64,000 nucleotides of DNA from Ixodes scapularis (Eukaryota; Arthropoda; Arachnida; Ixodida; Ixodidae). The stretch lies in NCBI RefSeq assembly GCF_016920785.2, contig NW_024609884.1:81633346-81697345 (forward strand). Direction: 5' to 3'. Shown piece by piece: positions 1-14,600 of this stretch. Within the stretch, counting starts at the first letter, position 1. Each line of letters starts with the position of its first letter. The notes under the pieces are model-generated. The model saw only the letters and a list, made by a program, of their open reading frames with translations. It was not told where the DNA came from and made no database searches. The position numbers and the translations under genes are program-made.

Positions 1-756
1 CGTGTCCACCAACTCAGGAGACAGGACTTGTTTTGAAGTGACACGCCCCCTTCTTTTGCGGCTCTTTGCTTAAAATGGTTCTTTTTTATGGCTCCTTCAG
101 CATGTCCGTTTGGCCACCCCTGACCTAGATGTTCACTTGTTTTCAAGTTAACTGAGGCGTCCGAGCAGCCGGAATGCTCGAGTAGTGGAGTCCTTGTTTT
201 TTGCCTGCGGCCGCAGTGGGACCACCACGTGAACAGGAGTGTGCTCACGCGTTCACGAAGACGAAGAAGCAGACGACGACGAAGCAGACGACAAAGCGAT
301 TGTAAAGCGATAGGAGCACTGGAACTGCTTTTTTGTGCTTTGTGACAAACTAAGGCATCACAAACAATAGAACCTTATCAAGTACAGACATGCAGGAGAA
401 TCCAAGTTGATACCGGGGCGTCCCAAACGATAATTTATGATGATGTACGCGCAGCCCTATGTAGCCGGAAAGGGATGACTACAAGTAGCATTGTGGCGGC
501 ACCACTTCCGGAATGCGCACGTCTACGCAGTTCGCTTGGTGACATCGGTCTATCTGTTTTGTGTTTGTTCATACAGAGATAAGATATATAGAGAGTATTC
601 ACTGAATGCCATAGCTGTGCGTGCAAGTACTGGCACATGCTAATGGCGAGCTTCCAAAGTTCTTTTGCAACGGGCACTCCGCACCATCAAGATTGCGGGT
701 CGTAGTAGCCTATTTCTGAGCATGCGCCACAAACACCGCCCTCATATAATGTGTCG

Positions 757-1000
757 TATAGACGCTTTCAGGCATCTGTGATGGGCGCCGCTATAACCGA
801 CCTTCAGTTTTTGTTTCCTCTTATTCCGTTCACTTCGCTTCATCATTGCCACTTTAGGTGCTACTGCGTCCTTGTACCCAGCGTAGGCTTTTGTGGAGGC
901 TCGTGAATTCCCGCTTCAGTGGCTCGGCTTGTCGGTAAAACAAGAGAAGGTGGGCAATGGCGGCTCAATCTGGCCCGTGTTTAAAGCGTCTATACTTTGC
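757..1000 (+). mobile_element. MITE with ATAGACGCTTT termini, copy 1
   Basis: ATAGACGCTTT at the left and AAAGCGTCTAT at the right. The internal sequence matches the reverse complement of 10746-11012. Confidence 0.8.
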
Positions 1001-1496
1001 CTCACCTTAGCATGGACTATTGTTAGCCGCGCATGCTAAAAGCGCAAGCGTTGCTTTGGGTGAAGCCTTGGCGACAGCACGAGCGCTCGTGAAGCGAGTG
1101 CTCCAGTCAAGGCAGTCAAGGCTAGCCTCTCGCGCTTGCACAGCCTTCGCAGTTAGTCCATGGTAAGGTGAGACGAAGTATTGGCGACGTGCGCGACCGA
1201 AAGCGTCGCTGTGGTCGGCCTTCCACGATTGGCCCAAAAGCTGACTATGACGTCGGAAAGGGTATACCATCGACAGAAATAAGAGGAATGAAAGAACTTT
1301 AATTTCGACGGTGTTGGCGGTGTTCCTTTGAGAACGCAATGATTTCAGGCTTCCACCATGCTATTTACAAACACCATCGAACTTGTTGTTCGCAAGGTAA
1401 TGACGTCACAAGGGGGAACCATAGGAGGGCGCCACCAAAACATCTCGCCGCTAATAGTCAGCACCCCGGGCGTCTGGTCTGTCCGTTGTAGACGAG

Positions 1497-1690
1497 AAAT
1501 TTAGCCAGTGCAGTATACCACTGCTAGCCTGGGGTCTTCAACGTGCACCGCACACTAGTGATACACGACCGTATGACGGTATACGATGCTCAACCAGATC
1601 GGAACGGGCAGGAGTGGGGATTGAACCCAGGATCCTTGGATTCTGCAGAACGAGATGTTTTACCAAAGACTAAAATAGGTAATTCTAGGA
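1497..1690 (-). repeat. tRNA-derived SINE, copy 1
   Basis: On the minus strand, GGGTTCAATCCCC is a pol III B-box-like element downstream of an A-box-like stretch. The distal part (CCAGGCTAGCAGTGG and TAAATTTC) is shared with the copies at 8003, 9150 and 62548. Confidence 0.6.
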
Positions 1691-2030
1691 CATAATCCGA
1701 AGCTTTTTTTCTCTCATTTTTGTTCCAGGAGATCCGATACGTCAACCTACAGTGTCGAATGCGAAAGCGCGGTCTTCAACCGCGGTTCCTTGCGTATTCA
1801 TCGCCCCCATGTTCGTGACGTCACGCCGAGACGGTGGAGCTGCGTGTGGAGCGGCGCATGTGCAGATGTTTTACTGGAAAAAGAAAATGTGTAGTCGTGG
1901 GCACTGTTACAGTGCCCATGTTGCGATCCCCAGCTATTTTTGGACATACACAATATCTTATTTATTTATTTTTCGATGCCTCAAATCAAGAAGAGAAACG
2001 TGATTAAAGAAGAAAGAGAGCGAATGCGAC

Positions 2031-2031
2031 A

Positions 2032-2063
<32 letters not shown>

Positions 2064-2064
2064 A
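2031..2064. repeat. (GT)n(GA)n microsatellite
   Basis: GTGTGTGTGTGTGTGTG followed by AGAGAGAGAGAGA. Confidence 0.95.
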
Positions 2065-2461
2065 AAAAAAGGAGGTAGAGGCAAAAAGTAAAAAGGAGAA
2101 AGGGTAAGTCCCTTCTGTTGCCCCTGCATTCAGCTTCCCCGATGACGAGGATTTTATTCTCCCTGCATCTGACATCCGAGCGAATAAGGAATACAATGTT
2201 GAAAGCTCGTTTGCTCAATTGACAAGGACGTAGAAAATAAAGAAACGGATTCATTGTATATATGAATATGCCTTTACGCCCTAAGGTTCTACAGAACAGA
2301 CGTAAGCGTATGTGCTGTAGGACCTCATGCATGTCAAAGCCGAAACTCGTAATGCTAATGCTTTTGAAAAAAAAAAAAAAGGAGGCGGTGCTGTTTGACG
2401 TTTATTACGATAGCACCTCATCGACTTTTTTGTTCATGAAAAAGAGAGGAAAGACCCTTAC

Positions 2462-2645
2462 TTCCGCAAAGAGTTCGAAATTTTGTGGTCAGCGAGCCTG
2501 TTTGCCGGAACTTTCCGTCCGAGTCAATGACCAGCACCCGGACTTCATAGGCGTCACCGCTGCGCAAACCATGCAGCGTTCCCGAGTACTTGTGAGCCTT
2601 GGACGCGGCCACCACGACCACTTTGACCCAGGACTCGTTCAACTT
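2462..2645 (-). CDS. LCCL-FN3 gene exon 7: FN3 strands C' to G
   Basis: A 184-base exon with acceptor TTCTCTCTTGCAG and donor GTAAGG. It enters in phase 0 and leaves in phase 1. It completes the FN3 domain: W-V-K-V-V, then S-G-T-L-H-G-L-R-S-G-D-A-Y-E-V-R-V-L-V-I (tyrosine corner), then T-T-K-F-R-T. The whole FN3 unit (exons 6-7) is flanked by phase-1 introns, the usual arrangement for shuffled extracellular modules. The next exon must begin with two bases and lies left of position 1. Confidence 0.88.
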
Positions 2646-5600
2646 CTGCAAGAGAGAAGAAACATCCCCGGTTCCCTGCCGTGACCTGCAAATGAACTGC
2701 GGCGACAGCCGATACTCTGCACACTACAGGACACACTGGTTCTGCCCCGTTTAACATTTGCGCAATTACGTCCCGTTAAAGTTAGCGGATGGCGTTCATC
2801 TGACACTCTGACGTCACGTGACATTTTGGTACATCGATAGTTCAACCCTATGTTGCAGTACAGAAAGCTTGGTCCATATTGAGAGCTATATAAAAACATA
2901 CTTTTCGTGTAAGGCTCGTCAAAATATTTAAACAAAAAAGATGCCGATGTCGCTGCTGTCGTTATGCCGATTCTCGACTAAATGCGTTTGCATTTAGAGC
3001 AGGGGTTCCGACTCAGCGAAGGATGAAAATTGGAACCTAGCACCGATCCGCATAGTGTTGTCTTCGGAGAGTGCGTCTTCTCTTCTGGGCGTCGGCGCTT
3101 TCGGATGCAGCCACCATATACGGTATATATATAGCTTTCCTCGATCGCGGTACCGCTCATTCGCACTGAAAGCGGATCCGCGCTCGCAAAGCGGTTGCGA
3201 ACGCGGTTGTATAAAGATCCAGTGCAATTGCACGCACACTCGATGACATCAAGTGCGCGTGCAATTGTTCTGGTTATTTATACAGCCGCGTTCGCAACCG
3301 GTTTGCGAACGCGGATCCGCTTCCAGTGTGAATGAGCGGTTAAGGCTCATTCCCGCTGCCCCGTTTTCTTACGTTACGTTACAGAATCCTACGTACAAGT
3401 CGCCGGGACATCTGTGTTTCATATTAAGTGTGGCTACCAGCTCAAAGAAAAAACCTGTCACGCGACATTCGAGACACCAATGTTTCGATGACTTGTACGT
3501 GACGTAAGAAAACGCAAGGAAAAGGTGCAGTGTGACCCAGCCTTTACCCTGAAGTAGGACGAACAGGAAGTTCCTTGAACCCTCGGACATAGAGTGCCCC
3601 ACTTAGACGTGTGTAGTTGCATTAATTGTGTTACTCGAGCACAGTTTCAAAGTGGCCCGCTATAGCAGACGACCCGATAACCGCTCGCTTCCGAGTGATT
3701 TTGGGGACTCGACGGCGCGGTGAACCGCGCCGTCGCGTCCCTGCAAGTGCGAGGAAAATTGCATCTAATGAGCGAACGAATGGAGCGAAAGAGCACGGCG
3801 GCATCCGGACATTTCGGTGCGTTCCGGTGTAGGACTTTTCGGTGCGGTCTTTTCGATGCATGGACGTTTCGGTGCACGGACATTTCGGTGTACGGACGTT
3901 TCTGTGTGCAGACGTTTTGGTGTAAATAGGATATGCGTTTGAAAATGAAGAGTTAAACCTCCAAACATTGCGGACCTTCGTAAACTTTATTATTTTGATG
4001 GATGAAAGGTGCAAGATGTATTGATACGGATTGCAGATTTATCTTAATTTAGCCGAGTTTTTGCCCATTATAAAGCACGTAGGAAATATAAACTTGAACG
4101 ACAGAAATCAATTGCGTTTCGGATCCCACAATAGTATATTCTATTATGCTGCGGGGAAAGATAGTTGAATCAAGTTGTGAAGGTAGTCATTATAAGAGAC
4201 CAGAGAACCAGACGGGGATGGCCGGACCCGGACGTTGGCACTTCCTCCTTTCGCCATGTTGATCGCGCTGGCTGCGCAAGCATGTGGTCACGAGGTCGCG
4301 AGCGTGTGAGTTCTCGCTGTTCACTAATGGCTCTACAGGGTGAGCTTCACCAGAACCTCATGAGTCCCCCATTCACGTCACAGCGCACGTGAACTCGGAT
4401 GATGGTGAAGAATCGCATTACATGTCATGTTTTTTCATCACTTTCATTCCACGCGTGACGTCATTCTTCCCGAGAGAGTTATGGGTTGTTTGAAATTTTC
4501 GCGCGAGGTCATGTGGCTGTGACGTCGACCAATCGACCCACCTACGCCGGCTTTTCTGCAACGTACGTTGCAGAAAAGTACGAGCTCCTTAACGCTGTCG
4601 CAGTAATATTAGGCGCTGGAGAAAATCAGTGACCTGCGTTAAAGGGGCAGTGCAACGATTTTCGAACTTCGGCCAAATAATTGTGGGAGTTGGTCTCGGT
4701 CATTTCTAGATCCAAGAGTAGAAAACAGTTTCTGCTTCCGTGCGGTAGTTTTTATTTAAAAAAATGGCAAAGATCGAAGTTTTCGGCGCCTCTCAACTTG
4801 TGCATCGGCGACAGAGTACTTCCGAGTCACGTGCGCAGTGACATCTCTGGGGGATCACGTCACTTCAGGATGGCCTCTGTGACCTCTGTTTTTTGGTTAC
4901 CGTGTCACGGTTACCGTGAACACGGTTACCGTGTCAACCGTGTTCTCCACCAACGCGGCGTCATGGCGTGTTGGTCTCTGACAACACGCTCTCCTGAGGC
5001 GTTCCTCGCACGGTACACGATGAGAGAGGAGATTTGGGTTTGTGAACAGGGGGAACTCCGGTTCGGGCACAACAAAACACCGCACCCAGTATGCATCGCC
5101 CATGGTTGTAGCGGGCGATACGATCGTGCGTTCAGAAACACTAGAAAACGAAAGTTCAGACACTTATCTGCTCCTCGAACAAAACAGACTGCTAGGCATT
5201 ACTCGAGATGTGGCCGAAGCTCTTTAATCACTTTAATCTATGTTCGATCATCACTCGCGTGTTGGCTCACGAGTCTCTTCTTTTTCGTCATCGTTGCTGC
5301 ACTCCCACGCAAGCGGAATCAAGATGCTGTCTGAGGTGGAGCACAAACAAACCCGGAAACGACGGGGAGGGTGGCTGCGCAGGGGAGATGGTTTTGTTGA
5401 CTTCCGGTAGATGGTGCCACCACAATTTAATACATTTTAAGGATACTACTAGACTTTTCACGCGTTGCTTTATGCTCAAACGACAAGATTTAAAAAAAAA
5501 ATAACCTTAAATTGAGCACAAAATTGCGCAAATTGCTAACTTACAAATGACATCCCCCAGCTGAAGTACGTTCTGCAGTTCAGCAAATAATTCATTTTCT

Positions 5601-8600
5601 CTTTGCGATTACGCAGCTGAATCGCTCTATTTTTGGGAAAGGATGCATGTTTTGGTTTACTTATGGAACGATAAGCATTGTAAAGAATACAAACGGTAAA
5701 TTATTTCAACTTTGAAATCGTTCCGCTGCCCCTTTTTAAGTCCTTCTTTCGAACACTTTTTGTTCCTAATCTGCCACTGAAGAGCACGGCGAAAGACGGA
5801 TCCAATCTCGATACCCCCGCCGTCTCCTTCAGCGCGATAAAGTCCGTCTGCTTTTGTCAGCGTCACCATGGCAAAGAAGCGTCTTCTTTATGAACGAACG
5901 CGCGAATGAAGCGTCAAAAAGCCCGCACAGTGGCGTTTGAGAGCGTTTGAGTGCGTCTTACTGCGTTGCGTTGAGAAACGAAAGCGAATCACCGGCACAT
6001 ATATACTTCACATGAAGCTTGGAATCCAATTCAAGGAATAGCTTGGCACACGACATAAGAAGCAGCGATGTCCTGGTTTCTCACAGCCGCAACGCACTCA
6101 AACGCTCTCAAACGCAACATTGCGTAGGGTCCTTCTGGCCAGCTGTAGGGGGTATTCACTGGCCGCCATGATTGAGGGCGCTGTTTAGAAAGCATGAACG
6201 GATGAAGATCACGTTAATGCATAGCGCAATTTCGTGTGCTTCTTGCACAGGGGTTATCATGATGTCAGAACCACGAACTCTTATTGGCTGATTGAAAAAT
6301 AGTGGATAGACCTCAAGGCATCCAGCATTGAGGTCTACCCACTATCCTTCCTATCAAATGCAATCGGAACTTGGCGTCGTTCTGACGTCACGACAACCCT
6401 TGCCCGAGAAGCAGACGACTTGCTCTCCGCATAGGTTGCTAAGACTGGCAACCTTCAAGGTGTGGAATCCACGTAGCAAAAGAACCGTGGAAAGTCGCCG
6501 TCAGCACGTGCTCAGCAGTTGCGCACACAGCTATGGACGCCAGTGAATAGTCCCTGTGGCAGGCGCCAAGAGAGCACGTCAAGCCTTCTATCTGCGTCTC
6601 TTGCACGCCCTGGTTCTGCCCGCTCCTAAGGTTGACCCAACTCTCTCTACATACGGCTCTGCCTTACATAGCATTCATCTAGGGACGTACGGTTCACAGA
6701 GCCCCGTGACTTTATTAAACGTGACTACCAGTTCAAGGAGATAACCTGGCACGTGACATTCGAGGCAGAATGTTTCGGTGAATTATACGTAACGTACGAA
6801 AACGTAAGTAAAAACTAGGTGCTGTGTGAAGCAGTCTTTCCACGAAAAGCAGGTTTTCTGGCCATCCGGCGGCTCTTTTTGTTTTTCCTGGAACATGGGG
6901 CTAAATTATCAAAGAGCTGACACTTTGACGTCACGTGGCACTAAACTTCCGACAAATGTATCAAAGAAGTTTCCCGTTAAATTTGGAGAACTTTGCCGAA
7001 ACGTCTTTCCGCAAAAATTATCCCGCGAAATTTAGCGGATAAATTTTCCCGGCAAATGTAACGAAGACATTTATTCGCTAAATTTAGCGTGAAAGTTGTG
7101 ACGTGGTTGACACGACGTCATGTGGCACTGTGACCACAATGCACTAGATTACCTCAGTTGTGGAACTCCCGCGAAGGGGGGTACTCCCCCCCCTCCCCTC
7201 CCTTACATCAGTCCGCCTCCCGCCGTTTGAAGCGCCATCCAGATTTTCGTTTCAAAACTGTGTGTTCCATAGAGCTTACGGATCTGCCATAGAGTACGGT
7301 GGGACGACACGTAGACGTTTCGCTCCGAAACGTACGTATTCCGTAGAATACACTGCAGATATCAAAGGAGCCGTCCGGCGCGTCGAACGACGAAAGGCGA
7401 TCCGTGGGGGAAAAGAGGGGATTTGCACGTGCAAGCAGCGTCTATGAGCGATATACGGTAACTGGGCTTATCTCATAACATTGTCACAATGTCACGACAC
7501 TGTGAGGCCACGCTAGCTCAAAAAAGTTCCTGCTAAATTTGGGGGAGTCGTTTTCCCACTAAATTTAGTGGGCCATGACGTACACGAAATGCATTGGGAT
7601 TCGCCGCGAAACCTCGCCATCAACTTCTGTTGCAGTAAACATCACTTGTGAAGTAGCGCTTAATAACTTTCTTCGTAAACTGGTAAAAAGATAAAGTGAA
7701 CAAGAGGTATTCCGTGCCACTTCGGCGATATCCGCTTCACCTCTGCATTTCACTATACTGTATAAGTATTTCTTCTTATCACTACGTAACATGCCATATC
7801 GACATACAATTTGATTTTGGGAAATCATCTTTGCGTCTCTAGTTTCCCACTAGTATCTCCCGGTTGAGGTAAGGTGACTAGTCATGCTGAGGAGGTTCTA
7901 AAGGTTTTCGTGCCGATGGGGTCATCGGCGACTGTGTTGTTGCGTGCATGCTTAGACAGCGGGAGGTAGTCAGCGCCAAGGGGCCTCTGGTGTCTCTGGT
8001 ATAGATGAACAATTTAGCCAGTGCAGTACCAATGCCTGAGGTCTTTATATAGCCTGCATCACGCAGTAGTTACTACACTACGGCATGCCAGTATGATGCC
8101 GGACCGGATCCAAACGGGCAGAGGCGGGCAATGCATATATAATCTATCAGAGATCGAAAATGTCATAGCCAAATGTTACAATAAAATACAAAAGTTTGAA
8201 TTTATTTCGCCATCCCCTTTCCACCCAAGTGGAGAGTGGAGAGGAAGAAATCCATGCCCTTCCAGCACCGACAAGAAGAAACATGACCCAAGCATCCGTT
8301 CATTACGTCTCGTGCTCTGCAGAGAAGCACAAAAAAACACAAGTTTTTTTTAAATTATTATTATCGTCGATTTTGCAGGTTTATTACCGTCTATAACTAT
8401 GTTAGTTAAATCGCTTCTCCTTTGTGTCGCTTAGTCCTTGCTCTCTTTTCTGGCATTCCTTTGTCTCCCTCTTCACCGGACCTGGCTCATTCGAAGGAAA
8501 CTTAAACGACTTCATTTTCGCGAGGACCTGATTTTCGCGAAGTTCGCGAATCGCCTACAATTCGCGAACAATAGGTCCCGCGAACAATTCCAGTAAATTG

Positions 8601-11600
8601 TAAACACATTGGAATCTCCATTGAAATCCCACCGCGTCGCGAAATTTAGAACCCGCGAATTATTCCAAAGCTTCAGCTTTGACCTAAATCGCAAAATATT
8701 GAGCCCGCGAAAAATCAATCATTTACATTAATTAATTCTAGAAAATGAAATCAAATCGCGATTTATGCTCTTCATTTGGTGGACTTTCAAATGAGGTTCC
8801 GTCTCGATTTTAAACGATGGCGCTATAATCTATATACTGAACATAAAATGTTATGAACGAGTCGGTTTGACAAAGGGCAAGAAGCAATTACCCGGTACTG
8901 AATCCAGTAGTTAGCCGCGTTGACTTCGCCGTCGTCTTGCGTAGGGTCCCAACTCACAATGGCTGATGTATCTTTCACGCCTCTGACCTTGGGCCGTGTC
9001 TTTAGCACGGGATAGTCTACAAACAAGGATTGGGAGACAAAATATTAGTCAAATGGTATGGTACTTCGACACTAAAACTACTTGCTGTCATTATACCTAT
9101 ATCTTGCAACTTTTGTCTTTTCGTTAGTTACCACAGGCCTTGCATGTGGATATGGTATCACTGGATACTGTGCCATACACGACCGCGCCATACACGACCG
9201 CGCGCCGGTGCAATGCTCATCCCGAACGAAAACGGCAGGGGTGGGGACTAAACCCCGGAAGTTCTGCAGCGCGAGTGCTGAGCTCTAGCACACTCGGTCA
9301 ACGATCCCCCTCCGGCCGAAGGCACCGAGAGTTGGAGACGGTGCTACTATTCTAGTCTCATGATTGTGATTCTGTCATTTTCTTATCATCAGCTCATCGG
9401 CTATATGCACCTACCTGATTGTTGCTGTGATCCCTTTCGCCGTGTCCCATTGCTGTGTATCTCGCCATTTTGTGGAAATAATTTTGTATAAAACATTCAT
9501 CCCCCCCCCCCCCCCCCAGCATTAACTGCGCTTCTCAATGTTTTCAGCTTTGTCAAGTTGTGCTGAGACTCATAACTTTCCATTCTACTTTATATCTATA
9601 ATGATACGGTCTAATAGTTCGCCAACGTCATAAAAAATCTGTTTTCTAAACTAATTGTTGTGCGCAGCTTTAGTTTTAGATTCCGAGAGTAATTAAAACG
9701 TAAACTGTAACTTAAAGAAACACTTCGGTTAGTTTTGAATACATAGTTAGCGACGCATAGATTTGAATATATATTTAGGGTGCTGACCGGTGGGCCAGCG
9801 GGTCTTCGCGGTGCCAGAGATTAATAAAATAATCGCCACCGGCGCCCGCTCAATTTTTTTTTTTCGAAAAAGGTCAGTCGAAAAAAGTGCCAGGCTTAGG
9901 CATTCCGCCAAAGACAGTGAAGGTGCGGTAGCGCTAATACGCAGTTCCTACCCCGTTACGTAGGTCCCGTTCGTACGCAGCGGAGGGGGAGAGAAGAGAG
10001 TTTTAGCACACCGCTTATCCCTCCTCCCACTTCGCGCGGCACACCATTGGTCGCGCGCGCTGTGACGTCAAGCGAATAGCTGCGCTCCGTTGTCGGCACT
10101 GTCTTCTATGGCCGTAGTGCGGTGCGAGCAACTCCAGCATTTGTCCCGTCTGTTGTTGGCTCTATACCCAATGAGACATCGACCCGGAAACAGCTTGCTA
10201 ATATTAACTGAAGTTCATGAAATTGCAAGAAAACGCTTACTAAACATTACGCAACGAGTGGGCGTAAAACAAATTTGCTGGTACGTAGCACGGCAGTTTC
10301 CACTATAGAGTCATGGACGGACAGCTTAGGAAACGCAAGACGTGGCGAGTCCCGAAGATCTTATTAACCCTTTGCAGCTAATGAGAATGCGACATTGGCT
10401 TATGAGAACTCCAAAAAAGGAACGTCAAACGAAGCGTCAAGATAATGTGTCCTACGTTCCTTAAACTGGCAGTGTTTTTATAGCGATCGCACCTAAAGCG
10501 TACAGCACTCTGCGGCTCAGGCAAGACCCCACCTAAACGCAGGTGAAAAAGAAAAAAAAAAAGGTCCTGCTGTGGTTTTTAGTTAATTATAAAACACGAT
10601 TGGGCTTAAAAATGGGGTGACTCACCTTTTATACGAGGTGAAGTAAAGTAGAAGTAAACCCTCGCAGTACCAGAAGTGCTAGAAAGTAAAACTAATATTA
10701 GGAATGTTTGCTATGAGAACACAGACAGCACGTTTTACCACACCATCATCCGATAGACGCTTTACACACGCGCCAGATTGAGCCGCCATAGCCGCCCTTC
10801 TCTTGTCTTACCGAGATGCCGAGCCACTGAAGCGGGCGTTGACGGGTCTTCACAAGGGCCTGTGCTGGGCACAACAACACAGTAGCATCTAAAATGGCAA
10901 TAACCTGTCCTGCTGTGGTAATGATCAAGTGAAGCGAACGGAATAAAAGGGAACAAAAACTGAAGGTCGGTTATGGCGGCGCCCATGCACAGCTGCTGTA
11001 AAGCGTCTATAGGTAGGAAACCGGCGCTACACTAAACGGGAGACGATCAAAGCGGTTAAATGAAACAAAACTACTTCGGCGTTAATTTTCGAACAACCAA
11101 GAAAGTTTGTGCAATGAGTAGTTTCAATAGTATAGGCCTAGAAACTGAAGGAAAGGAGGAGACTTGGGGGGCATCAGAACGCCGGGCTCTGACTGGAATG
11201 ATTAGAAAAAGCAAAGCTAGCTGCCTTTGTCTCCACTGCACTCGTCGAAAACGTTAGAACGCGGAAAGCCGGCGTCCGGCGTTTGGTTCTCGCATTCGAA
11301 TGCGTTCGGTGAGTGCAGTGCAGACAAGGGCAGCTATATTTCGTGTCCACAGTTGCGTGCAGTACAGCCGAAGTCAACGCCAGGCGAGGGGAGATATGGC
11401 AAGCATTAGGGAGGCTGGGGAGTAGAAGAGAAACTTCCTCTCCTTTTTGCGGGACGTGTGGACAAGCGGGACTGGTCGGCCGCTTGTCCACACGGGAACC
11501 CATCGCTCGGGAGTGGCTGACAAGCCCCGTCCGTCGGTCGGCCATATTCAGCAGGGTTCGGTAGCGCCATCTCCCGTTCTGGGCGAACGGTAAGTGTCGG

Positions 11601-14600
11601 GAACTTTGATAACGTTTTTAATATGCAAATTAACCGCGCATAAATGCAATTTCGGTTTTTTTTTTTTTTTTTTTTTAGCATGCTTAGAGCTCCTAGGTTG
11701 AGTTATGAACATAAGCGAGGATCTCAAAAAGCACTTTGTTGCCCATTTAACTGATTGCTTACCGCTTACCCTCCAGTGCCTCCAACCTTCCTCCCCACCC
11801 CCACTATGCACAGCGGAACGCCTTTGATCGGCCTCGCTGTATAATAAAAAAATACAGCTGGGCTCCGTTGTTGAAATCCTCTCTCACAGCCCGGAGTGAC
11901 CAACACCAACAGGGGCAAGCAAGGTTCGTTTCTGAGTTCACATAAACGCTTACTTCTTGAATCAAGAGGCGAGAAATGGGGTCGGAAAGCATTGCCTGCA
12001 GATATAGCACATCCGTGAGCACAAGGGTCGCCATTGACCTTTTGGTTTGTTCATTCACTCGGCAGTAAGTTTTTACCCAATTAACAGCCTGCCAATTAAT
12101 TTCGGTGGACATCTCCCAATATTTTCGGAAGACTCAGTTTGAGAGCGTGTCTCTAAAAACGTCTAGCACTCTGAGTCAACGCCGCCTATCCGCTAGTTCC
12201 AGCTACGGAGTCGCCGCCCTGATGGCCACACTTCGAAACGCCACTTGAGTGATTCATTTCGCTGTGCATTCGCGTCTCCAGCTCGTCGCTCGCCCTCCCG
12301 CGGCGGAAACGGGAAGCGCTCTAGTGTGGGTTCCCCGGTTCTCCTGCTCAGCGGGCACGGCGGAAGTGGTCGCGATCATGGCTTGCGAACAGTCATTTCC
12401 GAAAGCAGCCTTCAGTGTCCTAACGTAGTGCTGCAGCCGGTATAGGGTTGTACCTTACTAGAGAGTTTTAGAATTGCGTCTAGAAGCAAACGCAAACGCT
12501 TTGGGTTTGCGTTAGATTTGCGTGATCCGCATACACGTCGTCACCATGATCCAATCCAAGACACCGATTTCGGGCTCCGCGCACGCGCAGTGTGGAACAC
12601 GCAACGCTAACGCGAACATAAAAAGCTTGCGTTTGCTCGTATTCGAAATACGAAAACTCACTACAGTTTCACCGGTTTCCAACGCCAACAAAACGTACTG
12701 CAGTGAACAGACGTGCAAGCGGGCAGGCATTCCTTCGAACTGGAAAGGCTGAGATTGGCAAAACGACGTCGCGTAAAAATGAAAGAAACTAAATGTTCTG
12801 AAAAGTTTTATAATAAAAACAAAAAACCAAAACCATTTTTTTTTTATTATTCAAATGGATTGGCGGCGACTCTGAAAGTTTTGCAGATTGACGAACGTCG
12901 CGACTTTGAGAGCACCTATGCTTTACCCAAAATAATGTAATTTCACATGGAGTTCTGAAATTAGCTAGAATGTTTTCATTGATTTTCGACTATTTTTATA
13001 TTTGTATTTCATAAGTTGTTAGTTAGCATGTTGCAATTCGCACCAGTGATGATAATTTGCAGACTTTTCATTGCCATACTTGTTTGCGCGCTTGAAATTA
13101 AATAATAAGCTACAAATTATATTAAAGCTTGGAAAACGGCGTAATAAAATATCTTAATTATTAATACATATTGCGGCAATATAAATTAATACACCAAATA
13201 AACGCCAATAAACTTTACGATCACAAAAATACGCCATTTAACCATAATCGTCTTTCCAGAAAGGTCTCAGTTTGTGTTCTTTTTAGCATATGGAGAACTC
13301 TGACATGGTTATCAATATAGGCAAACAGTCAAACACTTTATGTAAAATAAAGTGCCATGCGTCAAGCGTTGCTTAAAAAAGCCACACACACTTCTGCTGT
13401 CTGACTCGGATTTCGTCTCTGGGCTTTTGTAGTGAGAACAGTGTTTCTCACTTTGTGCGTTTTAGTGAACATATTGTAAACTCATCACCCGTGGCGAGAT
13501 TTTGAAAAATTTAGATTGATTCTGTCATTCTTGTGCATAGAATAATGTTAAAGCAATTAATCATCTAAATACCCACAAAACTGTTAAAAGGCACGCAGTT
13601 CATTATTTCACGTGAGAAAGATCTGAGCAAGAAAAGGCAGGCAAGGCCACAGAAATATGAGCCCTGACTTTTGCAACAAATAGAATATGCTATGTTGCCT
13701 CTAAGGTGTATGAAAGACTGTCTTCAAAGGGACACTGAACTCCAAAATATTTTGAAGTGCGTGGATCGCGCACGTATATCACAAAATAAAGTTTCCACGA
13801 ATAACTTCTTTAGCTCAACAATTGCGTTGTGAGACAAATCTTTATTTATAAAAGAATTCGAAATTAACACCTATACCGACAAATTAAATCCGAAATAAAG
13901 ATTAGTTTCGGCTTCGATCCATAATTAAAACGTGACTTCTGGCGTAAATATTACGCTGAACTCGGTTTCGTTTTCAGGGTAAAGAGGTGACCTGCGCTCA
14001 TGAAACTCTAGCTTCCTGGAATAAGCAGGACTAATTTGTGCCGCTCAGTGAAGCCAGCACACTAGGCAGGTGCCGCAACAGGTATAACGGCACGGAACTG
14101 TGACCCTGACTATAACCGCCATTTTAGAAAACGAGTGGCGCCACCTATAGAGAATCACAGTCGCGAATACGGTCGGAAAAGAGCAAAGCGGTGCTAATGA
14201 GCATATAAACCAATTACTAGCTCATACAAGATGAATACTGAGCGTCGCGAGTGCGCTAAATAGAGGTCACATGACCTTTTTTTTTCTTTTCTACTTGTGT
14301 GTGACAACATTTCTTGCACACGATCGGCTCGAGCCTTTCCCCACTAGCATCACGATAAGTCTTTCTTGAGGCGGTGATCGCGTCGTACACGATAACAAAC
14401 AGAGAAATACACATTTATTTCTCTTTACACGTAACTGGCCTACAGGCACTGCTAGAACACTGAAGCACTGCGGAACGATCACCCTCCTAACCGCCATGTT
14501 GGCGTGATCAGCGCTCCCCCTATATTCTCTGGAATTTCCGGACAGAGAGTAAGAGTGGTGAATTCTAAAGTGTCCCGTACAAGAGGTGGGCACTGATTGA

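Larger units (their letters stand above)
1..2461. other. Downstream intron of the LCCL-FN3 gene, repeats only
   Basis: Apart from the MITE at 757-1000, the SINE at 1497-1690 and the microsatellite at 2031-2064, no exon-like segment with paired splice sites and a recognisable domain was found. Confidence 0.5.
2646..8891. other. Intron 6 of the LCCL-FN3 gene
   Basis: 6.2 kb of foldbacks (3152, 5933), a minisatellite (3800) and dispersed repeats (7158, 8505). Open frames here are short and match no family I know. Confidence 0.55.

Noticed and set aside
11962..12003. Possible 42-base exon on the minus strand between TCTGCAG and GTAAGC
   Set aside because: The phase needed between exons 4 and 6 of the LCCL-FN3 gene gives a stop codon here, the pyrimidine tract is poor, and exon 5 at 10678..10626 fits exactly.
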